Below, in pieces: positions 55,739-64,000 of a DNA stretch of 64,000 nucleotides; within the stretch, counting starts at the first letter, position 1; each line of letters opens with the position of its first letter. The stretch comes from Blattamonas nauphoetae. Lineage: Eukaryota > Preaxostyla > Oxymonadida. The notes under the pieces were generated by a model. The model did not search any database and was not told where the DNA came from. It was given only the letters and a program-made list of their open reading frames with translations. The DNA lies in assembly GCA_033064195.1 (NCBI GenBank), contig JARBJD010000014.1, positions 372,001-436,000 on the forward strand, read 5' to 3'. The translations under genes and the position numbers were made by a program.

Positions 55739-56050
55739 TCAAATCGTTGGTTGAGGCGAGTGAGGTGGTTTGGTGTCGGTGATTCTGAGGAAAATGGTCT
55801 GTGTCTTGCTCTCACCCTCAATGAGCGAAGGATCAATGCGCACGTTGATGAAGGTTGGTCGAACAGCAGGCTCTTTGATCACTTCCGACTCTTTCCTTCG
55901 TTCTGTCTTCACGTTATTCTTGATACTTCCAGCTTTTCTCCCTCTCGCCCCTTTCATTCGCTTGATCAACTTTGTCCACTCTGAACTTTTTAGTGGGCAA
56001 GGCTCAGCTTGAAAGTGAGCCTGCTCCACGTTGAGATGGAACGAAGGGCT
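55739..56050 (-). other. Unidentified exon-like segment fused behind an LRR gene
   Basis: The minus-strand frame encodes a basic, coding-looking stretch (SSEWTKLIKRMKGARGRKAG, EVIKEPAVRPTFINVRIDPS, TQTIFLRITDTKPPHSPQP) and ends at 55739. It overlaps, in another frame, the C-terminal tail of the LRR gene at 55990-57427, which itself leaves LRR sequence at about 56330. It is probably the 3' part of an unrelated gene joined there by rearrangement. Not recognised. Confidence 0.35.
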
Positions 56051-57427
56051 GTTCGTCTGTCTTCGACCCCTACCGCAATGTCTGAGAGAGCGTCCTTTTC
56101 TGTTTTGGGACGACGATGGACAGCAGTGTGACAATTCCCGATTCGTGGTCGTCTGAGTGTTCTTGCTCTCGTTGGCACCAGGAGTGTGTTCTTCTTGTTC
56201 TTGTTCCAGGTGAGTTGGTTGAAATGGGGATGATCCGCTCTTTCTGTCTTCAATTGGTTCCCATCTTGTTCAACCATCGTACGAGAAGAGTCTGTGTTGT
56301 TCAGTTCGCTGAGCTTTAATTTGATAGTCGATTCTTCCATTCCTCCCCCGAACCCACACCGACGACTCCCAGACCCGTCCAGCAGCAGTGTGACGGGAGA
56401 GATCAGTGCCGATGGGGCTGGTGAGTGTGGAGGGCATGTTCCGAAGAATCGCTGGCGGAGAGACAGCAACTGCGACGAGTGCAGCGAACTGTTCGTATCA
56501 ACAAGAAAGTGCGGCAGCGACGTCAATTTGTTGAACGATACATCCAGCGAGATCCGCTTCGTGTTCTCCGATTTTATCGATTCCGGCAGATGCGTCAGTT
56601 CTGGGAACAACAAATCCAGACGACTCAAACTCGGCAGCGAGCGGAAGAAATGACGTGGAAGCTCAGAAATCCCGTTACCAGCAAGCGATAGTGTGTGCAA
56701 TTGTCGAAACTGCGACACAAGCGGGGGCACAGAGGTCAGCCGGTTCGAAGCAAGTAATAGACGCTCCAGAGCACAGAGAACTGCTCCAGGATGTGTCCCT
56801 GTCCCAGTTTTCTCATAGATCATCGAATTCCTCAGAGGATCCACGAATCCAAGAGACAAATCACAATTTGGGGACATCGCTGGATCAGTTGGGAGCGACG
56901 TCAATTTGTTGTGTGACAGGATCAGATGAGTCAGAGTGGGAATACGGAACAGCTCATTTGGAACTTCCTTAATCTTGTTGAATCCAAAATTCACTTTCAC
57001 AAGCGATGCCAGCTGCGAGATCGAGGGCTGAATGATCGCGAGTGAGTCGAACGAAACATCCAACGTCTGCAAGTTTGAAAGCGTGATCAATCCATCCGAA
57101 ATATCGGTCAGCAAATTGTGAGCAAGCAGGAGGCACGTCAGGGTGGGTGTGAAAAGAGTTTTCGGAAGCGACGAAATCTGATTGTCTGTCAGCCCATCGC
57201 CGACGAGAAAAGTCGATTTTATAACAATCACGGCACAAGAACAATAGTCACAAATCATGGTTGAGCGAGATGCTGGACGAGAACCGTCAGAATCACTGAA
57301 AACGGAAGAGGAGAGAACAAACGAAAAAGAAAGAGTCAAAGACGCGAATGAAGATGGAGAGAGGAGCACACCAAAGTGTCAACACAGAGCGAGTGGGAAG
57401 CATCGAAGGGTCGGCATGTGATGTCAT
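55990..57427 (-). CDS. Leucine-rich-repeat protein (family B), intact reading frame, 453 aa, two exons
   Basis: Exon 1 is 57372-57427 (ATG, MTSHADPSMLPTRSVLTL), the intron is 57296-57371 (76 nt, GTGTGC...TTTTCAG), and exon 2 is 55990-57295. The spliced length is exactly divisible by three. After DSDGSRPASRSTMICD come eight or so LRR units: STFLVGDGLTDNQISSLPKT, LLLAHNLLTDISDG, LQTLDVSFDSLAIIQPSISQ, VNFGFNKIKEVPNELF, LHTLSLAGNGISELPRHFFR, ISLDVSFNKLTSLPHFLV. The last 110 residues are unrelated to other LRR copies and probably come from a fused segment. It is the best template for the family. It is preceded by a family A gene, with a transposon in the 61-bp spacer. Confidence 0.75.
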
Positions 57428-57464
57428 CTGGACATCGAGTCAAACGTGGGATGTGGGCGACATA

Positions 57465-59716
57465 CAGTCGGTCGGAATGTTGAGTAATTTGTAACTCGTC
57501 ATGTCAATCTCGAAATCGTATCTTCGTCTTTTTTATCAATAATGAAAACAGTTTCGCACATAAACCTCTAGTGTGTGTCGCACTTGTATGTACTGTCGAT
57601 TTAGTCGTTCATCTTTCCTCCAAATCACTCATTCGCTTCTGTTGAGCAAAATCTTCAACTTTCATGGTCGTCGAATCCTGACGGCATGAAGAAGCATATC
57701 GAACTGAAAGAAACAACAGACAAAGAACAATACCACAGCAGCTCATTGGAGACATGTCCCAATAATTTTGAAAAGAGCCAAAACACTATGGATGGTTTCA
57801 CTTTTTTTATTTTTCTCCAAATTCTTAAAATCACTCAAATATGATGGAAAAGGGGTTTGTTTCGAAATTGAGCTTCGATCGTGACGAGAAACGACACTTT
57901 TTTGAAACGCCAATTGAACACATTTATTGTTTCAAAAACAGATGAGAGAAGATCATGAGGTGAGACAATGTGAAAAAAGAAGGTTCTACAATGGAGAGTA
58001 CGGATAAGATGTATTGTGAAGAAATAGAGGCAAAATACTCAATAGTCTCGAAAATGCTCTATTGCACTTGAATTATCAGTTGAAATTAGATTTCTGCATG
58101 AACCCAGGAGTACAAGTATTTTTTCTTGAATTGGACACATGTTTGCACCCATCTGGCAAGATCATCATCGATCGTGTCCTGAACACTCCTTTCCTTTGTC
58201 TATCTGAAATTATGAGAGATAATTGAGAACAAACAGGTTTTATATGTCTGTTTGACACTGGTGAAGAGACATTGGGACATCATTATCTTAATCTCCAAGA
58301 GTAACCGTCATGGAAAAAGAGAATCCGCTTTCAGGTGCTACGAGTTTCAAAGAAAGTGAAAAGAGCACACCCGATCTTCACACATGTGACTTGATGTACA
58401 TCGATCTGAGTGGAACGCAGTTTATCAAAGGTGGAGCAGTGAGGTCACAATGAAGGTTGGAGAGTCAGTGCTTGAAAAGAGGATGTGTAGAAACGAAGTT
58501 TTGAGAGAAGATATCCGTGGAGATTGAGGACTTTAATCTGTTCCTGGAACAAGAATAGACAGAATTTGATAGAAAGACCAGTGAAACGGATGGATTCTTT
58601 CAAAATTATTGGGACACATAGCTGGATTCGCACCTTTACAGGTCACCCAAATTGATTGATTGAAAAATGGTGATCCAGTCGACGGGCAACAAAAGTATCA
58701 TTTTTTTGCTGAAGAGGACTGAGTCGATTACCGTAAGGAGAGAAGACAATTTGAAAGGCATATTGCGTATTTCTATTCCAATATTTGACTTGTAGACTGA
58801 AAAACATGAATCGAATGATGGCCAACAGAACCTTCTCGCTCGACTTTATTCCGTTGAATTCGAATGAAACTGGCTTTCATTTCAATAATTCGATGATCAT
58901 ATCTGATTTTTTTTTGAATCATTTCTGATGTCGGTCCCTACCTTGCTCACATCGGTTTTTCAGCTCGCGATTGTTTCTTGGACAAAAGAGATGAAGTCGA
59001 ATATCAATACGACACTGATTGAGATAGATGGAACATACCTGTTGCATGAGGACAAGCTGAAATGGTTCAATAGATGCAAAGATCACGTGATGACATTTTT
59101 AAGATATGGACCGACATCAGAAATGATTCATTAAAATATCAGATATGATCATCGAATTATTGAAATGAAAGCCAGTTTCATTCGAATTCAACGGAATAAA
59201 GTCGAGCGAGAAGGTTCTGTTGGCCATCATTCGATTCATGTTTTTCAGTCTACAAGTCAAATATTGGAATAGAAATACGCAATATGCCTTTCAAATTGTC
59301 TTCTCTCCTTACGGTAATCGACTCAGTCCTCTTCAGCAAAAAAATGATACTTTTGTTGCCCGTCGACTGGATCACCATTTTTCAATCAATCAATTTGGGT
59401 GACCTGTAAAGGTGCGAATCCAGCTATGTCTCCAATGAGCTGCTGTGGTATTGTTCTTTGTCTGTTGTTTCTTTCAGTTCGATATGCTTCTTCATGCCGT
59501 CAGGATTCGACGACCATGAAAGTTGAAGATTTTGCTCAACAGAAGCGAATGAGTGATTTGGAGGAAAGATGAACGACTAAATCGACAGTACATACAAGTG
59601 CGACACACACTAGAGGTTTATGTGCGAAACTGTTTTCATTATTGATAAAAAAGACGAAGATACGATTTCGAGATTGACATGACGAGTTACAAATTACTCA
59701 ACAATCCGACCGACTG
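57465..59716. mobile_element. Tc1/mariner-like long-inverted-repeat element, 2252 bp
   Basis: The ends read CAGTCGGTCGGAATGTTGAG and, inward from the right, CAGTCGGTCGGATTGTTGAG, with TA duplicated on both sides (57463-57464 and 59717-59718). The arms are about 600 bp each (left arm 57465-57755 plus 58620-58935, right arm about 59105-59716) around a short centre. The mirrored 60-residue frames at 58643-58825 (-) and 59220-59402 (+) are simply the arms. TA duplication and a CAGT start fit Tc1/mariner. No transposase remains. Confidence 0.85.
57756..58615. mobile_element. Nested 860-bp DNA element in the left arm
   Basis: The terminal inverted repeat GTCCCAATAATTTTGAAA is 18 bp and perfect, and the 4-bp ACAT is present on both sides (57752-57755 and 58616-58619). 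The undisturbed right arm of the host element has a single ACAT at the matching place, which proves the insertion came after the host element's arms formed. Only short frames lie inside. GTCCCAATA-type ends occur in Tc1-like elements, but the ACAT duplication is not the usual TA. Confidence 0.8.
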
Positions 59717-59741
59717 TAGTTCATTTGGTGTCACATGTCAT

Positions 59742-60737
59742 CTAATAAGGAGCAGGAGAGTTGATTCCCAAGGTGTTCATGATTGTGAACGAATTGATCC
59801 TGACACACAGCCCACATTCCGATTTTTTGTCGTGAAGCAATGTTTGTTCGAGATGATTTCGGAACCCTTCCTGTTCCAGTTTCCGCAACAATATTCTCCC
59901 TCTGTGCATTGTTTCCGATCCATATTTCTTCCATCTGTTGATCTTGTCGAACATGAGCCAGATGATGAACTGATGAGTATCTTCATTCTTCACTTTTGAG
60001 AGAAGAGATTGGAAGGCCATTGGGATGCGAGATGAACAAATGAAATCCAGTACAGGTTGATGGAAGGGACACACATCAAAGATATCGGTCAGCAATCGCA
60101 ATGTGTTTTGGTATTCCTCTTTCCATTTCAAGAGGTGACGATTGCGACTGATCTGGACGAGAGATGGTTCGATTGGAGTGAACACTTCATGTAGCACCAC
60201 ATCTCGGACTGATTGAGGATCAATGTTGGTCTTTGTGTGGAGAGACCGAACAATGTCGAAGGAGGAGAGCCAGACACATCTGTCAAAGATCGTACGGATA
60301 TCGTTCATCACACCCAGATTATTGATCACAGAAAGATCACGCAAGTGAGGTGTGGAAAGGATTCTGGGAACGAGGTTGGAGGAAACAAGAGCCAGGCGGT
60401 TCGATGGTGAACACCAAATCAGAATATGACGATGCAATGAGAGAGCATCCCTAAATATCGATCGATGTGACGAGGACAGGAGTACGGTCATCGAGTCCAC
60501 AAACTCTGCAGCGGGGTCTGTGGAGTTTACTCTCATCGTCTTCAAGAAACTTTCGAAAAAGGCTCCAGGAGTGGCACGCCTGACGGTAGAAGAAAAGAAT
60601 GTTGAGCACTGACGAAGCAGTTCCTCATCAAATTTGTAGTCATCTCTAATCATGGAAACAAGAGAGTTAAAAGCGTGTGCGAAGGAATCAACGGTTATTG
60701 GATCAGTTGGATTCCAATTCAGGAAAGGTGAGTATTC
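59742..60737 (-). CDS. Family A protein with uncertain 5' end
   Basis: Exon 2 sequence is intact from EYSPFLNWNPTDPITVDSF (about 60737) through SLVSMIRDDYKFDEEL, SSNLVPRILSTPHLRDLSVI, DVVLHEVFTPIEPSLVQI, CPFHQPVLDFICSSRIPMAF, RGRILLRKLEQEGF and LGINSPAPY. The usual exon 1 ATG is not found, although a GTATCC donor remains near 60777, and the acceptor AG reads CG. The first in-frame ATG is 60653 (MIRDD), which would drop the YSPFLxW block. It is either a pseudogene or a copy using another start. The intact LRR gene is its 3' partner. Confidence 0.65.
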   Translation of the reverse strand, partial: EYSPFLNWNPTDPITVDSFAHAFNSLVSMIRDDYKFDEELLRQCSTFFSSTVRRATPGAFFESFLKTMRVNSTDPAAEFVDSMTVLLSSSHRSIFRDALSLHRHILIWCSPSNRLALVSSNLVPRILSTPHLRDLSVINNLGVMNDIRTIFDRCVWLSSFDIVRSLHTKTNIDPQSVRDVVLHEVFTPIEPSLVQISRNRHLLKWKEEYQNTLRLLTDIFDVCPFHQPVLDFICSSRIPMAFQSLLSKVKNEDTHQFIIWLMFDKINRWKKYGSETMHRGRILLRKLEQEGFRNHLEQTLLHDKKSECGLCVRINSFTIMNTLGINSPAPY

Positions 60738-61316
60738 GGGATCTATCAGGCGAGAATGATGATGAAAATGTGGATACTATCTGATAACAGAACTCTGAAG
60801 CTGGAATGATCTCCAGAGATGTGAGTCATTGTGGTGATTCGATATTGATGGGATGATCAAACAACATTTGGAAAAAGTTAAGGGTGACAGAATTCTCCTG
60901 AAAAAGCAGATTATCACCAAGATAAATCCTTGAAATGCGAGTACTCGCCCACATAGCTGTCTGACTTGATATATTGGAGGGATTTCCTTTCATTGTGTTG
61001 AAAATTAGAAAACTCGACTTCAGGAAAAGTACCTGGATACCAGGCGGATACACTCCAACACAACGCCTTCTTGATCGTGTGGAAGGAAGTATGAATCGTT
61101 TCAGGTTGAGGCAGAGCTACAGAAGAGGTCAGAAAGCGACGTGACGCGAGGAGAGAAAACGATGAAATGAATGTGAAAGACAGTGAATGGAGCACACCAG
61201 CAGATTACTTCAAATGGCAGGCGAAGAGTGTGATGAAGAAAACATCGTTTCATTTGGGGATTGAGCGTTCATGCGGAGTGGACACAAAAAATGAGAATGG
61301 AGCGGTCCAACGCGTT
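60738..61316. other. Gap with a diverged partner remnant
   Basis: On the minus strand, 45 bp after the family A stop at 61317, ATG 61272 opens a short frame (MNAQSPNETMFSSSHSSPAI) followed by TGGTGTGCTCC, the same donor region as the LRR first exon, but the peptide differs. Downstream, a frame at about 60960-60830 (ISRIYLGDNLLF) hints at one LRR unit. This may be a diverged LRR partner; I could not assemble a gene. Confidence 0.35.
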
Positions 61317-62375
61317 CTATTCTGACTGAGGAGTGTTTGTATCGAAAAACTTCAGGATTTCCAATGAATCTATCCTCAGACTCTCTCTAGGTCTTGATGA
61401 CTTCCTGAGAAGTTGTGTTTGTTCAAGTCCATCTTGAAACCCTTCCTGTTCCAGTTTCCGCAACACAACTCTCCCTCTGCCGATTGTTTCTGCTCCGTTG
61501 GATTGCCATCTGTCAATTTTGAGAATCATAAGCATCAACATATTGTAATAGCTGATTTCGTGTTCAACTTTTGAAAGAAACGACTGGAAGATCATTGGGA
61601 TGCGAGATGAACAAATGAAATCCAGTGTTGGTTGGTGGAAGGCACTCACTTCAAAGATTGTGACCAGCAACTGCAATGTTTCTCTGCATTCATAGCCCCA
61701 CGACAAAATGTGAGGATTGCGACTGATCTGGACGAGAGATGGTTCGATTGGGATCAACACTTCACGCAGAACCAGATTTCGGATTGATTGAGGGTCAGTG
61801 TCGGACGTGTTTGAGAGACACTGAATTGTGTTGGTTGATGCAATTCGGATGCTTTTTTCAAAAATCCCGATAATGTCGTACAGTATCGTCCAATCTACGA
61901 CCATCGTCAGGTCACGTAGATAATGCGTTGAAAGGATTCGGGAAATGAGTTTGGTGTAAATCAGAGCTCTGCGATTTGCTTGCGAACACACGGCGAACAA
62001 ATCTGTTATGAAGTTGAGGGTATCTTTGACAATCGACAGATGTGATGACGACAAGAGCACAGTCACTGAATCCACAAACACTGCAGCGGGGTCTGACGAG
62101 CCTTGTGCGATGTTTAAGAAGAAATCATCGGCACATGAAGAGCTTTCAGTATTCCATATGTTCGAAGATAAAAACGTTGATGATTTCTGAAGAAGCTCCT
62201 CATCAAATTGGTAGCCATCTCTGACCATCGAAACAAGAAAGACGAAGACTAGTGACACAGATTCAACTGAGATTCGATCATTCGGATTCCAGTTCAGAAA
62301 TGGAGAGTATTCTGGATAATGTACAAGTCACAATGACGATGAAGCAAAGAAAGGGATACCGTTTTCGAATGTCAT
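61317..62375 (-). CDS. Family A protein, intact, 336 aa, two exons
   Basis: Exon 1 is 62360-62375 (ATG, MTFEN), the intron is 62312-62359 (48 nt, GTATCC...CAG), and exon 2 is 61317-62311, giving MTFENEYSPFLNW. Landmarks are LVSMVRDGYQFDEELL, YTKLISRILSTHYLRDLTMV, NLVLREVLIPIEPSLVQI, SAFHQPTLDFICSSRIPMIF and RGRVVLRKLEQEGF, with a divergent C-terminus (EILKFFDTNTPQSE). The upstream ATCGAAAACAC and TTAAACACG elements are the clearest examples in the window. Function unknown. Confidence 0.85.
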
Positions 62376-62649
62376 CGTGTTTAATCTTGTGTTTTCGATT
62401 GTGAGACGACTCTGATGACGATCGAGGGCCGATCGAGATTCCAACGGAAATTCTCACCAGATTCCACTTCTGGGGTTGGAAAACAAGTAAATCAATCAAG
62501 GGACACGAGTTACCTGATATCAGCGAAGAAGAATGCGAAATCAAGATAATTAGTGCTTCAACAAGAAAATGATGAAGATGAACAGTGCAAGAAAACTTAG
62601 AGCGCAGAGAAAAACAACAAAAGCGACTCCGAACCTTCAACCCACCGCC

Positions 62650-63216
62650 TCACAACCGCCACATGCTCACTCCACCATCCTTCCCACCCACCCATCCATC
62701 CAACTCACAGCGTGCAGTATATCTGTCGCCACACTCTCGCTCTCGATCCTTCTCTCGCTTTACTCTCTCCCAAAACACAGTGTGTGTGTGGGTGTGTGCC
62801 TCATTCGTCCATTTCATCGCAAAAACACGGTGGATGATCGTGTTGAGACTGTCCCGCGCGAGAACTCCAGCCACGCTGTTGAAGAGCTCAGCCTCGTCGA
62901 TATCGTGTGAGGGTGGAGGGAGAGTGTTGGTGTCTGCCGTGCCAAGTGTGAGGTGGTCAGCGGTGCGAACAGGAAGGGCAGAGAATGTCACGAAAGGCGA
63001 AGAAACGGGAACGATGAACGGCCGAGTGGGTGGATGGAGAGGAAGGGCCTTTTGGGGTTGAGAACGCCACAGCACTCCGCTACATTCAGAAGCGGGAATG
63101 GATTTTCTAAACACCACAGTGGGGAGTGAATGAGGAGGAGAAAGTGGAGAAAAGTTGGGCATCACGTTTGATGGTGGGGGTCGGGCAAAGGGGCTCCACC
63201 AGTTGGTCAAGAGCAC
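62650..63216 (-). other. Unidentified gene fragment fused to a truncated LRR gene
   Basis: The minus-strand frame reads LLTNWWSPFARPPPSNVMPN, KALPLHPPTRPFIVPVSSPF and DEAELFNSVAGVLARDSLNT, then IIHRVFAMKWTNEA, after which it becomes low-complexity (His-Thr repeats) and probably enters an intron near 62800. The first 140 residues look like real protein of unknown family. It abuts the broken end of the LRR copy at 63207, so a rearrangement joined them. Confidence 0.35.
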
Positions 63217-63990
63217 GCTGAAATGGTCAAGACGAACGGTTGTGGAGAGCTGTTAGAATCAACAAGAAATTGCGGCAGTGACGTCAATTTGTTGAACGAC
63301 AAGTCCAGACGACTCAAGTTCGGCAGCGAGCGGAAGAAATGACGCGGAAGCTCAGAAATCCCGTTCCCAGCAAGCGAAAGTGTGTGCAATTTTCGAAACT
63401 GCGACACAAGCGGGGGCACCAAGGTCAGCAGGATCGACGCAAGCAACAGACGCTCCAGAGGACAGAGAACCGCTCCAGGATGCGTCCCTGTCCCCGTTCT
63501 CTCATATATCATCGAATTTCTCAGTGGATCCACGAATCCAAGAGACAACTCACAATTTGGGGACATCGCAGGATCAGATGGGAGCGACGTCAATTTGTTG
63601 TGTGACAGGATCAGGCGAGTCGGAGTGGGGAGACGGAACAGTTCGTTTGGAACATCCTCGATTTTGTTGAATCCAAAATTCACTTTCACAAGCGATGTCA
63701 GTGCTGAGATCGAGGGCGGAATGATCGCGAGCGAGTTGAACGAAACATATAATGTATGCATGTTTGGAAGCGTGAGCAATCTATCCGAGAGTTCGGTCAG
63801 AAAATTGTGAGCAAACAGGAGGCACGTCAGGGTGGGTGTGAAAAGAGTTTTCGGAAGCGACGAAATCAGGTTGTCTGTCAGCCCATCGCCGACGAGAAAA
63901 GTCGATTTTACAACAATCACGGCACAACAAGTGTTGTCATAATCCGTGGGTCAGCGAGGTATTGGAACTGAACCATCAGAATCCCTGAAA
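63207..63990 (-). pseudogene. Leucine-rich-repeat protein (family B), truncated copy
   Basis: Exon 2 begins after TTTTCAG at about 63985 (DSDGSVPIPR), meets an in-frame TGA within the first 15 codons, then reads STFLVGDGLTDNLISSLPKT, LTCLLFAHNFLTELSDR, VNFGFNKIEDVPNELFRLP, LHTLSLAGNGISELPRHFFR and LDLSFNKLTSLPQFLVDSN. It ends in unrelated sequence at 63207. Two repeats present in the copy at 52589-54400 are deleted before SFNKLTSL. The first exon and its family A partner would lie beyond the right edge. Confidence 0.65.
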
Positions 63991-64000
63991 ACGGAAGAGG

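Noticed and set aside
58643-59402. Two identical 60-residue proteins in opposite orientation (58643-58825 and 59220-59402)
   Set aside because: They are the two arms of one inverted-repeat element, not a gene pair.
62569-62910. Plus-strand His/Thr and Ser/Leu-rich frames
   Set aside because: Opposite low-complexity GTGTGT sequence and a better minus-strand frame.
1-64000. Family A copies as retrocopies or parts of a retroelement
   Set aside because: Most copies keep the mini-intron and upstream sequence, none ends in poly(A), and no reverse transcriptase or LTRs are seen; segmental duplication explains them better.
1-64000. Reassigned TAA/TAG codons throughout the window
   Set aside because: Intact family A and other genes end at homologous positions with TAA, TAG and TGA, and most pseudogene stops are TGA at former CGA codons.
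1-64000. tRNA, rRNA or CRISPR-like repeats
   Set aside because: No cloverleaf-type sequence, rRNA core motif or regularly spaced short repeats were noticed on reading; a dedicated scan (for example tRNAscan-SE) was not possible.

Overview
The window is eukaryotic. Its genes have short GT-AG introns (the ones I can place are 34 to 76 nt), gene spacing is very tight, and several unrelated protein families carry spliced frames. The family content (many copies of an alpha-helical SAFHQPTLDF-motif protein, leucine-rich-repeat proteins, secreted beta-helix-like surface proteins) looks to me most like an oxymonad/Preaxostyla flagellate such as Blattamonas. That assignment is recall plus inference, not a search result.

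About twenty loci belong to one family, called family A here. A standard member is about 335-355 aa. It has a five-codon first exon (seven codons in one copy), a 40-48 nt intron that almost always begins GTAYCC, and one long second exon starting with (E/D)YSPFLxW. Apparently intact copies lie at 4387-5440 (+), 10258-11344 (-), 26024-27084 (+), 33782-34837 (+), 41873-42927 (+), 44132-45199 (-), 54437-55544 (-) and 61317-62375 (-). Copies at 17311-18360 (-) and 59742-60737 (-) have altered 5' ends. The rest are pseudogenes or fragments. Two divergent relatives, 32312-33547 and 35961-37073 (-), are single-exon and look like ordinary single genes.

Family A genes recur in fixed partnerships. In one, the partner is a leucine-rich-repeat gene (family B) on the same strand whose 56-nt first exon starts about 60 nt after the A stop codon. 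In the other, a conserved intron-containing 3' flank is followed in several cases by a secreted beta-helix-type gene. The A-B pair has been copied, truncated and recombined repeatedly, and one A unit interrupts a cathepsin C-like protease gene.

Single-copy genes: a TMEM62-like metallophosphoesterase (11583-15349, +), a large helical protein of unknown function (23381-25770, +), a multi-exon unknown gene (about 38510-40390, -), the split cathepsin C-like gene (40714-43622, +) and a PHO80-type cyclin (30115 to about 31450, -). The cyclin lies inside a transposon.

Mobile DNA: a 903-bp hAT-like foldback element (941-1843, 8-bp target duplication) in a beta-helix gene; a 2.9-kb hAT-like element (28914-31819, 8-bp duplication) sitting in the intron of a family A gene and carrying the cyclin; an 858-bp element (45981-46838, 6-bp duplication) splitting an LRR gene; a 2.25-kb Tc1/mariner-like long-inverted-repeat element (57465-59716, TA duplication) with an 860-bp element nested in only one arm; and a possible 4.2-kb block (47733-51955) with 13-bp inverted ends. 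No transposase frame was recognised in any of them. I saw no rRNA, tRNA, CRISPR array or viral element.
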